A stretch of DNA of 64,000 bases from positions 55,086 to 119,085 of the forward strand of contig RQYR01000007.1 in assembly GCA_003859965.1 (NCBI GenBank), in the 5' to 3' direction. The DNA comes from Comamonadaceae bacterium OH2545_COT-014. GTDB taxonomy: Bacteria > Pseudomonadota > Gammaproteobacteria > Burkholderiales > Burkholderiaceae_C. A model generated the notes under the pieces. That model saw only the letters and a program-made list of their open reading frames with translations. It was not told the DNA's origin and made no database searches. A program made the position numbers and the translations under genes. The stretch's first letter is position 1. Each line of letters opens with the position of its first letter. This document shows positions 42,583 through 52,407 of the stretch, piece after piece.

Positions 42583-43107
42583 TTGAACCGGCCCCGAAAC
42601 CTTGCCCTGCTTTTCGTGCTGACCACGGCGGTGTATTTGCTCATGCTGCTCGTGACCGTGCCGCGCCTGCGGGCGCTGGCTGGCGGTCTGCCCATCGTGG
42701 ACATGTTGCCTTGGTACGAGCCGGCTTACATCGCCGAACTGATGGCCCGGCTGGGCGCGCAGGGGCGGCACGACTACCTGTACCGGCAGATGCCGCTGGA
42801 CATGGTCTACCCGGGGCTGTTTGCCCTGACCTATGCGGGGCTGATCGCTTTCTGGGCGCGCGCGCTGCCATGGCCCCAGCTGCGCCTGGCCGCCGCGCTG
42901 CCGCCGCTGGCGGCGCTGTTCGACTACCTGGAGAACGCTGCCATGATCACGCTGCTTGGCGCCTACCCCGCCATGCCCGGCTGGGCCATGCAGGCCAGCC
43001 CGCTATTCAGCGCGGCCAAGACGGCGCTGGTCTCGCTGTCGCTGCTGGCCTGCCTGGGTCTGGGCACGGCATTTGCCGTACGCAAGTGGCGCGCGCGCCG
43101 GGTGTGA
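42583..43107 (+). CDS. Four-helix integral membrane protein of unknown function
   Basis: 174 residues from a TTG at 42583, chosen because AGGAG stands nine bases before it; an ATG at 42445 would overlap the divergent FAD oxidase start and the hairpin. Helices: LALLFVLTTAVYLLMLLVTV, then YPGLFALTYAGLIAFWARAL, LAAALPPLAALFDYLENAAMITLL, and TALVSLSLLACLGLGTAFAV. The motif FDYLENAAM after the third helix is shared with a broadly distributed hypothetical membrane family, as far as I can tell by eye. Ends 30 bases before aroE. Confidence 0.75.
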   Translation: MNRPRNLALLFVLTTAVYLLMLLVTVPRLRALAGGLPIVDMLPWYEPAYIAELMARLGAQGRHDYLYRQMPLDMVYPGLFALTYAGLIAFWARALPWPQLRLAAALPPLAALFDYLENAAMITLLGAYPAMPGWAMQASPLFSAAKTALVSLSLLACLGLGTAFAVRKWRARRV

Positions 43108-43137
43108 CCCGCCCGCCGGCTTCCCCCGTCTTTTTTC

Positions 43138-43986
43138 ATGCCTTGCCCCATGCCCGACCGCTACGCCGTCATCGGCCACCCCATTGCCCACAGCCAGTCG
43201 CCCTTGATTCACCGCCTGTTCGCCGAGGCCACGGGCCAGGCGCTGGTGTACGAAGCCATTGACGGCGGCGCGCAGGAGGGCGGTTTTGCGCAGGCGCTGG
43301 CCGCCTTCCGGGCGGCGGGCGGGCGCGGCGTGAACGTGACGCTGCCTTTCAAGCTGGAGGCGCTGGCAGCGGCCGATGTGGCCAGCGACGACGCCCGCGT
43401 GGCCGGGGCCGCCAATGCGCTGCGCTTCGACCGGGGCCGCGTCGAGGCGCAAAACTTCGACGGCACGGGCCTGGTACGTGACATTGAGGTCAACCTGGGC
43501 CTGCCGCTCAAAGGCAGGCGCGTGCTGCTGCTGGGCGCGGGCGGGGCCACGCGCGGCGCCGTGCTGCCCATGGCGCGCGCGGGCGCGGCGTGTATCGCCA
43601 TTGCCAACCGCACGGCGGACAAGGCCGGGGCGCTGGCGCGCGAGCTGGCGCCGCATCTGGCGGGCGTGCCGCTGGCCGGAGTGGGGCTGGATGCGCTGGC
43701 TGGCGCTGGCGCGTTCGACGTGGTGATCAACGCCACCTCGGCCAGCCTGACGGGCGCGGCCCCCGCCGTGCCGCCCGGCGCGTTCGCGCCCGGCGCGCTG
43801 GCCTACGACATGGTGTATGGCAAGGGCCTCACACCTTTTCTCAAGCTGGCCCAGGCGGCTGGCGCGCGCGTGGCCGATGGCACGGGCATGCTGGTGGAGC
43901 AGGCCGCCGAGGCCTTTGCCTGGTGGCGCGGCGTGCGGCCCGACACGCGGCCCGTGCTGGCGCGGCTGGCCGTGCCGCTGGGGTGA
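43138..43986 (+). CDS. aroE: Shikimate dehydrogenase
   Basis: 282 residues (279/278 if the ATG at 43150 is used, which gives MPDRYAVIGHPIAHSQSP and looks more like the family). Reduces 3-dehydroshikimate to shikimate with NADPH. Substrate site GHPIAHSQSPLIH, catalytic Lys in NVTLPFKLEA, NFDGTGLVRDIE; NADP loop LLLGAGGATRGAVLPM with NRTADKA after it (NRT type, NADP specific); C-terminal DMVYGKGLTPFL and GTGMLVEQAAEAFAWWRG. Separated from aroQ only by a small NTF2-like gene and short gaps. Confidence 0.95.
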   Translation: MPCPMPDRYAVIGHPIAHSQSPLIHRLFAEATGQALVYEAIDGGAQEGGFAQALAAFRAAGGRGVNVTLPFKLEALAAADVASDDARVAGAANALRFDRGRVEAQNFDGTGLVRDIEVNLGLPLKGRRVLLLGAGGATRGAVLPMARAGAACIAIANRTADKAGALARELAPHLAGVPLAGVGLDALAGAGAFDVVINATSASLTGAAPAVPPGAFAPGALAYDMVYGKGLTPFLKLAQAAGARVADGTGMLVEQAAEAFAWWRGVRPDTRPVLARLAVPLG

Positions 43987-43991
43987 ACGGC

Positions 43992-44390
43992 ATGGACGGC
44001 TGCGCCTTGAATGACGCGGACCGCGCGGAGCTGCTGCGGCTGGAGGAGGCAATGTGGCGCCCGGAAACGCGCTTTGACATGCACTTTCAGCAGCGCTATT
44101 TCGCGCCGGATTTTGTGGAGTTCGGCCGTTCGGGCCGTGTTTACACACGCGAGCAGGCGATTCTGAGACTGCCTGCGCGGCCCATTCGCTGCCAGTGGCC
44201 GCTGCGGCAGCTGGTGCTGCGGCCGCTGGCGGCCGATTGCGTGCAGATCATCTACGACAGCTGGGTCATCAACGAGGCCGGCGCGCTGGAATGCGCCCAT
44301 CGGGCATCGCTGTGGTCGCGCGGCCCGCAGGGGTGGGTCATGCGCTTTCATCAGGCCACGCCCTTTGTGCACGGCCAGGAGATGCCGTGA
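43992..44390 (+). CDS. DUF4440/NTF2-like protein
   Basis: 132 residues from the ATG at 43992; a GTG at 43983 overlaps the aroE stop (GTGA) and is an alternative. ELLRLEEAMWRPETRFDMHFQQRYFAPDFVEFGRSGRVYTREQAI is the DUF4440 opening, followed by strands with VLRPLAADCVQIIYDSWV and ALECAHRASLWSRGPQGWVMRFHQATPF. NTF2-like cone folds bind small molecules or act as subunits; no specific role. Probably co-transcribed with aroE. Confidence 0.82.
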   Translation: MDGCALNDADRAELLRLEEAMWRPETRFDMHFQQRYFAPDFVEFGRSGRVYTREQAILRLPARPIRCQWPLRQLVLRPLAADCVQIIYDSWVINEAGALECAHRASLWSRGPQGWVMRFHQATPFVHGQEMP

Positions 44391-44437
44391 TGGGCGGCCG
44401 CACAGGCGCGCGCCTGGCCTGCGTATAGTGGCGCGCC

Positions 44438-44869
44438 ATGAAGCTTCTCGTTTTGCACGGCGTCAACCTCAACATGTTCGGCCAGCGCGATCCGGCGCAT
44501 TACGGCTCGGCCACGCTGGCCGACATCGACGCGGCGCTGCACGCGCTGGCGGCCGGGCTGGGCGTGGCCGTGGAATGCTTTCAGACCAACCACGAGGGCG
44601 CCATGTGCGAGCGCATCCACCAGGCGCACCGGGACGCGGTGGACGGCGTGCTCATCAACGCCGGGGCGTGGACGCACACCAGCCTGGCCATCCGCGACGC
44701 GCTGGCGATCCTGGCCTGCCCCGTCGTTGAGGTGCACATGAGCAACATCCACGCGCGCGAGCCGTTTCGCCACCATTCGTACATTGCCGGCATTGCGCGC
44801 GGGCAGATTTGCGGCTTTGGCGTGGATTCCTACCTGCTGGGGCTGCGCGCGCTGGCGGGCCGGGGGTAA
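44438..44869 (+). CDS. aroQ: 3-dehydroquinate dehydratase, type II
   Basis: 143 residues, normal for the dodecameric type II enzyme. Dehydrates 3-dehydroquinate to 3-dehydroshikimate, the substrate of AroE just upstream. [18 protein letters not shown] carries the active-site Asn/Arg and the catalytic Tyr of the flexible loop; [54 protein letters not shown] with the catalytic His. Two consecutive shikimate steps are thus encoded within 1.7 kb. Confidence 0.95.
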   Translation: MKLLVLHGVNLNMFGQRDPAHYGSATLADIDAALHALAAGLGVAVECFQTNHEGAMCERIHQAHRDAVDGVLINAGAWTHTSLAIRDALAILACPVVEVHMSNIHAREPFRHHSYIAGIARGQICGFGVDSYLLGLRALAGRG

Positions 44870-44880
44870 GCGGATGTTGC

Positions 44881-44938
44881 ATCAAAAATGCATTTTGGGC
44901 CGTCAATACGGCCTGATAAGCTATCAAAAAGAGAGTAA
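44881..44938 (+). repeat. GCTAT hairpin repeat between aroQ and the cobalamin gene
   Basis: GGGCCGTCAATACGGCCT hairpin followed by GATAAGCTATCAAAAAGAG. Same order and orientation as the creB copy. It fills the 71-base gap and provides the GAGAG just before the next start. Confidence 0.75.
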
Positions 44939-44940
44939 TC

Positions 44941-45516
44941 ATGGGCAACCGCCTCACGCAAATTGCCACCCGCACGGGCGATGACGGCAGCACCGGCCTG
45001 GGCGACAACACCCGCGTGTCCAAGGCCAGCGCACGCCCGCAGGCCATGGGCGACGTGGACGAGCTGAACAGCCACATCGGCCTGCTGCTGTGCGAGGACC
45101 TGCCGCCCGGCGTGCGCGAGCTGCTCATCGACATCCAGCACCAGTTGTTCAACCTGGGGGGCGAGCTGTCCATCCCCGGCTTCGCGCTGTTGAAAGACGA
45201 GGCGCTGGCCCAGCTGGACGAAGCGCTGGCCCGTTACAACGCCACGCTGCCCCGGCTGCAAGAGTTCATTCTGCCCGCGGGCACCCGCGCCGCCTGCCAG
45301 GCCCACGTGTGCCGCACCGTGGCGCGCCGGGCCGAACGGGCCGTGGTGGCGCTGGGCCAGGCGGAAAACCTGCGCCCCGCGCCGCGCCAGTACCTCAACC
45401 GCCTGAGCGATGTGATGTTCGTGCTGGCGCGCGTGCTCAACCGCCACCGGCCCGACGGCGGCGCGGGTGATGACGTGTATTGGAAGAGCGAGCGGCTGCA
45501 GCGATCAGGGGCATGA
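44941..45516 (+). CDS. Cob(I)yrinic acid a,c-diamide adenosyltransferase (PduO/MMAB type)
   Basis: 191 residues. Makes adenosylcobalamin from cob(I)alamin and ATP. PduO-family signature TRTGDDGSTGLGDNTRVSKASARPQAMGDVDELNSHIGLL at the N-terminus (ATP site), then DIQHQLFNLGGELSIPG and CRTVARRAERAVVALGQ, with LNRLSDVMFVLARVLNR at the end. Adenosylcobalamin is needed by methylmalonyl-CoA mutase, which would consume the propionyl-CoA formed by the valine operon; that functional link is an inference, as the genes are 35 kb apart. Confidence 0.92.
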   Translation: MGNRLTQIATRTGDDGSTGLGDNTRVSKASARPQAMGDVDELNSHIGLLLCEDLPPGVRELLIDIQHQLFNLGGELSIPGFALLKDEALAQLDEALARYNATLPRLQEFILPAGTRAACQAHVCRTVARRAERAVVALGQAENLRPAPRQYLNRLSDVMFVLARVLNRHRPDGGAGDDVYWKSERLQRSGA

Positions 45517-45522
45517 TGGCTC

Positions 45523-45710
45523 AGAGCCTGTTCCAAGTCTCTGCACGGCGGGCACTGAAGCGGATGGGGGCGGTCTGCGGCGCACGCAAAACTGGCCAAT
45601 AGCACTGACCAATAGCACGGGATAGCACGGGCTGTTGGCGGCGCTTTGCGCCTTGCATCCCATCCCCAACCGCTGGCGGCCCAGTCGCGCCGAGACTTGG
45701 AACAGGTTCT
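45523..45710 (+). repeat. MITE-like element, copy A (most complete)
   Basis: 188 bases with 19-base terminal inverted repeats, AGAGCCTGTTCCAAGTCTC at 45523-45541 and GAGACTTGGAACAGGTTCT at 45692-45710 (18 of 19 pair). The inside has CGGATGGGGGCGGTCTGCGG and CATCCCATCCCCAACCGC blocks shared with copies B and C. No coding frame for a transposase. It starts seven bases after the adenosyltransferase stop and ends 70 bases before the convergent PhnD-like stop. Confidence 0.75.
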
Positions 45711-45780
45711 TACGGCCGAGGCAGATCACGAAAGGTCGGGTAGTAGCGCGCGTGACCGATCGGCCGGGCGCGCATCAACG

Positions 45781-46623
45781 CTACTTGCCGCCCTTGCCCT
45801 CCAGCCAGGGCAGAAGCTGGCGCAGGCTGTCTTCCATGTCGGTATCCATGCGCTCAATGCCCAGGCGTTTGAAGGCTTCCTGGCCGCTGGCTGTGTTGCC
45901 TGCTGCCAGCATGGCCTTGCGCACAGCTTCGACCTGTTCAGGGGTGACACGGGGGCCAGCTACCAGCGGAAAGTAGGGCTTGGATGCGCTGGTGTGAATG
46001 ATGCGGTGGCCCTGTTTTTGCCATGCCTTGGCGCCATTGACTTCCAGCAGTGCCACATCCGCCATGCCCGCGCCCACGCTGACGGCGACGGCGCCCTGCA
46101 TGCCAACTTCCTGGATTTTCTGGGCAAACAGGGAGATACCGTTGTCGCGCAGATCGGCCGCGCAGAAGCGCACCAGATACGGCTTTTTGCCTTGCAGCGT
46201 GGCAATGCGCTTGCCCTGGATGTCAGCCAGCTTCTGCACAGGTGAGTTCTTGGTTACGCCCACATAGCAGTGAGAGTCGGGCTTGCCACTGACGATAAAG
46301 CGGTAGTTGTGTTCGCGCAGCGCACGCGCGGCGATATCGGCTGGCCGCACCAGCACGAAGTCGAACTCGCCCGATTGGACGCCAGCGGCCACATCGGACA
46401 AGCGCGCCCGTTCTTCCACCAGCACAGGGGTCTTGGTTGCCTGCTCGATAAGGGTGGCGATAACCTGGTATTTGGTCTGCGCGTTCAGCTGGTGCAGATC
46501 GGAGGCACCGCCTTCACTAACGCCGAGCACAAAACGCGAGGCTCCAAAGGCGTTCATGCCGCCTGTGGCCAGCAAAGCCAAGGCGCCGAAAGCCAGCGCA
46601 TGCCGAAAAAACCGCTTGTTCAT
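45781..46623 (-). CDS. PhnD-like phosphate/phosphonate-type periplasmic binding protein
   Basis: 280 residues with a signal peptide (MNKRFFRHALAFGALALLATGGMNAFG). Mature part starts ASRFVLGVSEGGAS; YQVIATLIEQATKTPVLVEE, SGEFDFVLVRPADIAARAL, VGVTKNSPVQKLADIQGKRIATLQ and GMADVALLEVNG follow the fold of PhnD/SsuA-like periplasmic proteins (type 2 binding fold). No transporter genes are beside it, so it is an orphan, perhaps a sensor-associated protein. The ligand is not predictable; phosphonate specificity should not be assumed. Confidence 0.8.
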   Translation of the reverse strand: MNKRFFRHALAFGALALLATGGMNAFGASRFVLGVSEGGASDLHQLNAQTKYQVIATLIEQATKTPVLVEERARLSDVAAGVQSGEFDFVLVRPADIAARALREHNYRFIVSGKPDSHCYVGVTKNSPVQKLADIQGKRIATLQGKKPYLVRFCAADLRDNGISLFAQKIQEVGMQGAVAVSVGAGMADVALLEVNGAKAWQKQGHRIIHTSASKPYFPLVAGPRVTPEQVEAVRKAMLAAGNTASGQEAFKRLGIERMDTDMEDSLRQLLPWLEGKGGK

Positions 46624-46770
46624 GAAAGTCCCCTTGATGAACCGAACGAACCTGGGCGCGTGAGCGGACCCTATCCAGCCGAGGTGAAGGTGAGGCAGAA
46701 AGATGTATCTATGTAATTCAGGATAAACGATTTTTCAAACAAAAGGTTACATTCCGCTGACAATTGCAAA

Positions 46771-46796
46771 AAAACGGTGCCATTTGGCACCGTTTT
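46771..46796 (-). terminator. Rho-independent terminator of sodC
   Basis: Perfect 11-bp inverted repeat AAAACGGTGCC / GGCACCGTTTT with a 4-base loop; the minus strand continues with a run of T. It lies 62 bases downstream of sodC. Confidence 0.85.
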
Positions 46797-46857
46797 GTTG
46801 TTTGCGGGAACGCTTGCCTGATAGCCCTGCGTTACAGGCGTAGCGGCATGGGAGTCG

Positions 46858-47421
46858 TCACTGCCCTGCCTGGATAACGCCGCAAGCCACGCGCGGGCCG
46901 GAATTGCCCGTGGGCTGGGCCTTGGGATCGTCCGGGTCGCGGTGCACGATGACTGATTTGCCCACGATGCTGTGGGCGCCAGCCAGCTTGAGCGAATGGC
47001 TGGTGAAGCTGACCTTGGCCACGCCTTTGGCGTCTGCCAGCAGCTGGGGCATGTCGCCAATATGGTGGTGGCCATGACCGTGGGCGCCGTGCGGCGCGCC
47101 CGTGGGGTTGAAGTGGCCGCCGGCGCTGCTGGCGTCCGGCGCGGAGCAGTCGCCATGCTCGTGCACATGAAAGCCGTGCAGCGCGCCGGGCTTGAGGCCG
47201 CTGACTTCACCAGTGACTTGCACGACGTAACCCGTGTCCACAAAGCGCAGCTTGCCCTGCACGGGCTGCTTGGCGCCGGGGGCAATGGGCACGCTGGTGG
47301 GCTTGAGCGCCACGGTGGCAGGCGCGGCCTTGGCTGGCGCCGCCGCTGGCTTGCTGGCGGTGCTGCAAGCGGCCAGCAGGGCGGCTGCGGCCACGGTGGT
47401 GAGCAGATGCAGTGCTTTCAT
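46858..47421 (-). CDS. sodC: Cu/Zn superoxide dismutase, predicted lipoprotein
   Basis: 187 residues from the ATG at 47421. Lipoprotein-type signal MKALHLLTTVAAAALLAACSTAS (lipobox LAAC), so it should be membrane-anchored in the periplasm or outer membrane, followed by an Ala/Pro linker. The SOD domain has copper ligands in HGFHVHEHGDCS, zinc and bridging residues in AGGHFNPTGAPHGAHG, and a His-rich insert HGHGHHHIGDMPQ; VHRDPDDPKAQPTGNSGPRVACGV closes the fold with the conserved Arg and disulfide Cys. Removes superoxide. Own terminator downstream; divergent from the binding protein gene at 47729. Confidence 0.93.
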   Translation of the reverse strand: MKALHLLTTVAAAALLAACSTASKPAAAPAKAAPATVALKPTSVPIAPGAKQPVQGKLRFVDTGYVVQVTGEVSGLKPGALHGFHVHEHGDCSAPDASSAGGHFNPTGAPHGAHGHGHHHIGDMPQLLADAKGVAKVSFTSHSLKLAGAHSIVGKSVIVHRDPDDPKAQPTGNSGPRVACGVIQAGQ

Positions 47422-47728
47422 GGGGGAAATGCTCCTTTCGATCAAGATGAGAGGGTTGGAAAGCTGACGTAACCCGCATGTTACGCGCAGCGCGCACGGC
47501 GGGCGCGGGCGCAAGCCGCATGAAATGGCATGGCCCTGTCAAGGTATTGAGAATGGTTACACTTGTAACCACTGGCGGGGTATTGCGTATTGCGAATGTC
47601 CGGAGCCTGGGCCGCCTGTCGCATAGCGAACCGGATGGCGGGCGCGGGGTATGCGCGGCGCCGGTGGGAGCCGGTGGGAAACAGGGCGCGTGGCAAGCAG
47701 CGCGCCCGTGCAATGGAGGAGAGTGAAC
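47422..47728. promoter_or_regulatory. Divergent sodC / binding-protein gap with two GTAAC palindromes
   Basis: 307 bases. TGGTTACA-CT-TGTAACCA at 47554-47571 is a perfect 18-base palindrome, and GTAAC-CCGCAT-GTTAC at 47466-47481 shares the GTTAC/GTAAC half sites. Both are well placed to act as operators of the divergent genes, the second nearer to sodC. GGAGGA at 47716 is the ribosome site of the right-hand gene. Confidence 0.55.
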
Positions 47729-48586
47729 ATGAAACCGATCCGGTCTTGGATAGCGGGCGCGCTGGCCTGTCTGGGGGCCATGCCGATGGCCTGGGCGCAG
47801 CCCGCAGCGGCGGGCGATACGCTGGCGCGGCTGCAAGCGGGGCAGGGCGTGACACTGGGCGTGCGCAGCAGCGCGCCGCCGTTCGCGATGGTGGACGCGC
47901 AGGGCCACCCCGCCGGTTTTTCCTGGGAGCTGTGCCAGGAGGTGGTTCGCCGCCTGTCCACGCAAATCGGGCGGCCCATCGAAATGAAGATCGTCCCCGT
48001 CACACTGGCGGAGTCTTTCGATCTGCTGCGCAGCGGCGGCATTGATTTGCAATGCGGCGGCACCACGCATACGGCAGAGCGGGCCAGGCAGGTGGACTTT
48101 TCCGTCACGTTCTTTGTCTCGGGCGTGGCCGCGGCCTACCGCAAGACGGATCAGCGCATGGCCGCCGACAGAGAATTTGGCCGCGCGGGCGTGCTCGCCG
48201 GCTCCACGGCGGAGCGCGCCATGCAGGTGCGCCAGCCGCGCAAGAGCATGTACCGCATTGAAGCAGTCACGCATGTGGCCAATTACAGCGACGGGGTGCG
48301 CATGCTCAAGGCCGGCGAGATCGACACGCTGGTGGCAGACGCCGTGCTGCTGCCGGACGACGCGGACATCGGCGTGCGCCGCCAGTTCCTGACGGTGGAG
48401 CCTTATGGGCTGATGATGCGCAAGGGTGATACCGCGTTTGTGCAAGCGGTGGACGAGGCGCTCAAGGCCGTGCTGACCAGCCCTCTGGCCGCACAGCTGG
48501 CTGCCAAGGCGGGGCTGCGCGTCAACCCCCTGACGCGCGAGGCCTGGCGCAAGCCGGGCAAGCAGATAGCGCCCCCTTCGCTGTAA
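47729..48586 (+). CDS. Amino-acid-type ABC periplasmic binding protein
   Basis: 285 residues from the ATG at 47729 (GGAGGAGAG just upstream). Signal peptide MKPIRSWIAGALACLGAMPMAWA/QP. Type 2 binding fold: GQGVTLGVRSSAPPFAMVDAQGHPAGFSWELCQEVVRRL, GGIDLQCGGTTHTAERARQVDFSVTFFVSG, ADAVLLPDDADI, and VEPYGLMMRKGDTAFVQAVD. The same layout as the 25145-26053 protein, so a distant paralogue. No permease or ATPase partner adjacent. Ligand unknown, glutamate-like amino acids possible. Confidence 0.83.
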   Translation: MKPIRSWIAGALACLGAMPMAWAQPAAAGDTLARLQAGQGVTLGVRSSAPPFAMVDAQGHPAGFSWELCQEVVRRLSTQIGRPIEMKIVPVTLAESFDLLRSGGIDLQCGGTTHTAERARQVDFSVTFFVSGVAAAYRKTDQRMAADREFGRAGVLAGSTAERAMQVRQPRKSMYRIEAVTHVANYSDGVRMLKAGEIDTLVADAVLLPDDADIGVRRQFLTVEPYGLMMRKGDTAFVQAVDEALKAVLTSPLAAQLAAKAGLRVNPLTREAWRKPGKQIAPPSL

Positions 48587-48777
48587 GCGGCCGCACTCTT
48601 TGCGCCGCCCGGCCTTTCAATGAAAAAACGGCCCGGGGCGGCGGCTTGCGTGCGGTGCGCTTGGCGTGATGCGCCCGCTTCCCCCTGGGGCGGCCCCTTT
48701 GCCCGCGTGCGCCCGGAAGGGCGGCGCCAGCGCGGCAGGGGGACGAGGCGCGCGCTGTGCGGCGTGTTCCACGGCGT

Positions 48778-49209
48778 TCAGTGCACGCCGCGCACGGGCG
48801 GTGGCGCAGGTTGCGCGGCCTGCTCGGTCAGGCCGCACAAAATGCCGCAATGGGCGGTGTCGCTTTGCTGGCAGCAGCGCGCCCGCAGCGCCTGAAGCTG
48901 GCTTTGCAGCGCGCGCAGCTCGCGGATGCGGGTGCGCAGGTGGGCGATATGGGCGTCCAGCAGGGCATTGACGGCGCTGCAATCGGCGCCGGGGTCGTCG
49001 CGCCAGCGCAGCAGGGCGCGGATTTCGTCCAGCGACATGCCCAGGCCGCGCCCCTGGCGAATGAAGGCCAGCCGCTCGGCATGGGCCGGGCCGTACAGGC
49101 GGTAGTTGTTGTCCGCCCGCGCGGGCGCAGGCAAGAGCCCCAGGCGTTCGTAGTAGCGGATGGTGTCCACCGGGGTGCCTGTGGCGCGGGCAAGCTCGCT
49201 GATCTTCAT
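48778..49209 (-). CDS. MerR-family Pb/Cd/Zn-responsive regulator (CadR/PbrR-like)
   Basis: 143 residues from the ATG at 49209. Winged helix-turn-helix MKISELARATGTPVDTIRYYERLGLLPAPARADNNYRLYG, a dimer helix with LRTRIRELRALQSQLQALRARC, and cysteines at 77 (DPGADC), 112, 113, 121 and 125. Cys77 and the C-terminal cysteines are where CadR/PbrR bind Pb(II) or Cd(II). It is divergent from the heavy-metal ATPase; the operator lies between them. Activates the pump gene by DNA untwisting when metal binds, as known for the family. Confidence 0.9.
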   Translation of the reverse strand: MKISELARATGTPVDTIRYYERLGLLPAPARADNNYRLYGPAHAERLAFIRQGRGLGMSLDEIRALLRWRDDPGADCSAVNALLDAHIAHLRTRIRELRALQSQLQALRARCCQQSDTAHCGILCGLTEQAAQPAPPPVRGVH

Positions 49210-49258
49210 GGCCAAGCCATGATAGGCCCGGAGCCCGCCAGGCCAGGCAGCCACGGGC

Positions 49259-49289
49259 TTGACCCTGGAGCCACTCCAGGGTTTTCAAT
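49259..49289 (+). promoter_or_regulatory. MerR-type promoter/operator of the metal pump
   Basis: -35 TTGACC (49259-49264) and -10 TTCAAT (49284-49289) are 19 bases apart, the long spacing used by MerR activators. Inside it lies the palindrome ACCCTGGAG-CCA-CTCCAGGGT (49262-49282), close to the CadR/PbrR sites described in proteobacteria. It stands six bases before the ATPase start, so the leader must be very short. Confidence 0.85.
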
Positions 49290-49295
49290 CGGGGC

Positions 49296-51578
<2,283 letters not shown>

Positions 51579-51626
51579 TTGCTATAATTTATATAGCTAC
51601 TCAGGCCTTGAATACGGCCTGAAGCG
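51579..51626 (-). repeat. GCTAT hairpin repeat after the metal pump
   Basis: TTGCTATAATTTATATAGCT arm followed by the hairpin TCAGGCC-TTGAATAC-GGCCTGA; the plus strand then reads GTTTTTGG, so this copy could serve as the pump's terminator. Opposite orientation to the creB and 44881 copies. Confidence 0.7.
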
Positions 51627-51663
51627 GGTTTTTGGTTATGGGGCCACGCGGCCCGCCGGGGCA

Positions 51664-51927
51664 TCAGGCCGCCAGGGGCGCTGGCGCTGGCGCGGGTGTG
51701 GCCGCCGGGGCGCCGCCCAGCGCCGCGCGGTCGGCGCGCGCCCAGGCTTTTTCGTGAAAGAAAAACGCCACCGCCTGCACCGTGGGCTCCAGCAGGCTGA
51801 GCGTCAGCGCCATCAGCAGGTTGCCGGTCACGGCATAAGCCACCAGCGCCGCCACGCTGATGTGCATGACGTAATAGCTGGCCGTCTTGCGGAGCATGTG
51901 ACGATGGTTGCGGAGAAAACGGGCCAC
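51664..51927 (-). CDS. DUF2061 membrane protein
   Basis: 87 residues. MARFLRNHRHMLRKTASYYVMHISVAALVAYAVTGNLLMALTLSLLEPTVQAVAFFFHEKAWAR contains the whole DUF2061 unit: the K-T-x-S-Y-x-x-x-H pattern, two membrane helices and the F-x-H-E-x-x-W end. The tail is Ala/Pro-rich. Function unknown; convergent with the ATPase gene. It marks the last ordinary gene before the accessory region. Confidence 0.82.
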   Translation of the reverse strand: MARFLRNHRHMLRKTASYYVMHISVAALVAYAVTGNLLMALTLSLLEPTVQAVAFFFHEKAWARADRAALGGAPAATPAPAPAPLAA

Positions 51928-52407
51928 GGCAGTTGTTCCTTGCGGTCAGAAAACACAAGCCGTGAATGCTAGGCATTCGCAGCCGCCGTGGCCAATGGAT
52001 TGTGGCTAAGGCGGCGATTGGCGGGGTTGATGGGCGTCGCTGGGGCGGTTGCTCGGCGGGCAATGCCTCAGCTGAGGCTCGCCAATGTAGGCCATAGTCA
52101 AAGTTATCAGCCACATCTTTAACTGCTTTCGCAACGCAGTCCACCATCCCCCGGCCTGAGTGATGTCTATGAAGTTATGGCGGCCCCTCAACAACCACAT
52201 TAGCTGTTCGAACAAGGCTGTCGTCTTGACCTATGGCCCCGGTCTGCTGCCTGCATAGCATCCTCTATCATTTCCGTAGCGTCGTGCCACGCAAATCTGC
52301 TCTGCGCCGGGGGGCTTATGGGGCGGCGCGCCATGTTGTCGTCGTCATTTCCAGCGTCTGCTCGCGCCCCAGCCGGGGCTGCCGGGCCGGACAGGTAGCC
52401 GCATCCC
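51928..52407. other. Non-coding gap at the left boundary of the defence-like region
   Basis: 480 bases, with lower GC than the flanks in 52040-52320. Short frames on the minus strand (52006-52215, 69 residues; 52200-52442) have no recognisable likeness. No tRNA, integrase or direct repeat that would mark an integration site was seen. The restriction-gene promoter should lie near its right end. Confidence 0.4.

Noticed and set aside
52006..52215. 69-residue minus-strand frame in the gap before the restriction gene
   Set aside because: Some hydrophobic character, but no ribosome site, motif or partner; could be a gene remnant but cannot be supported.
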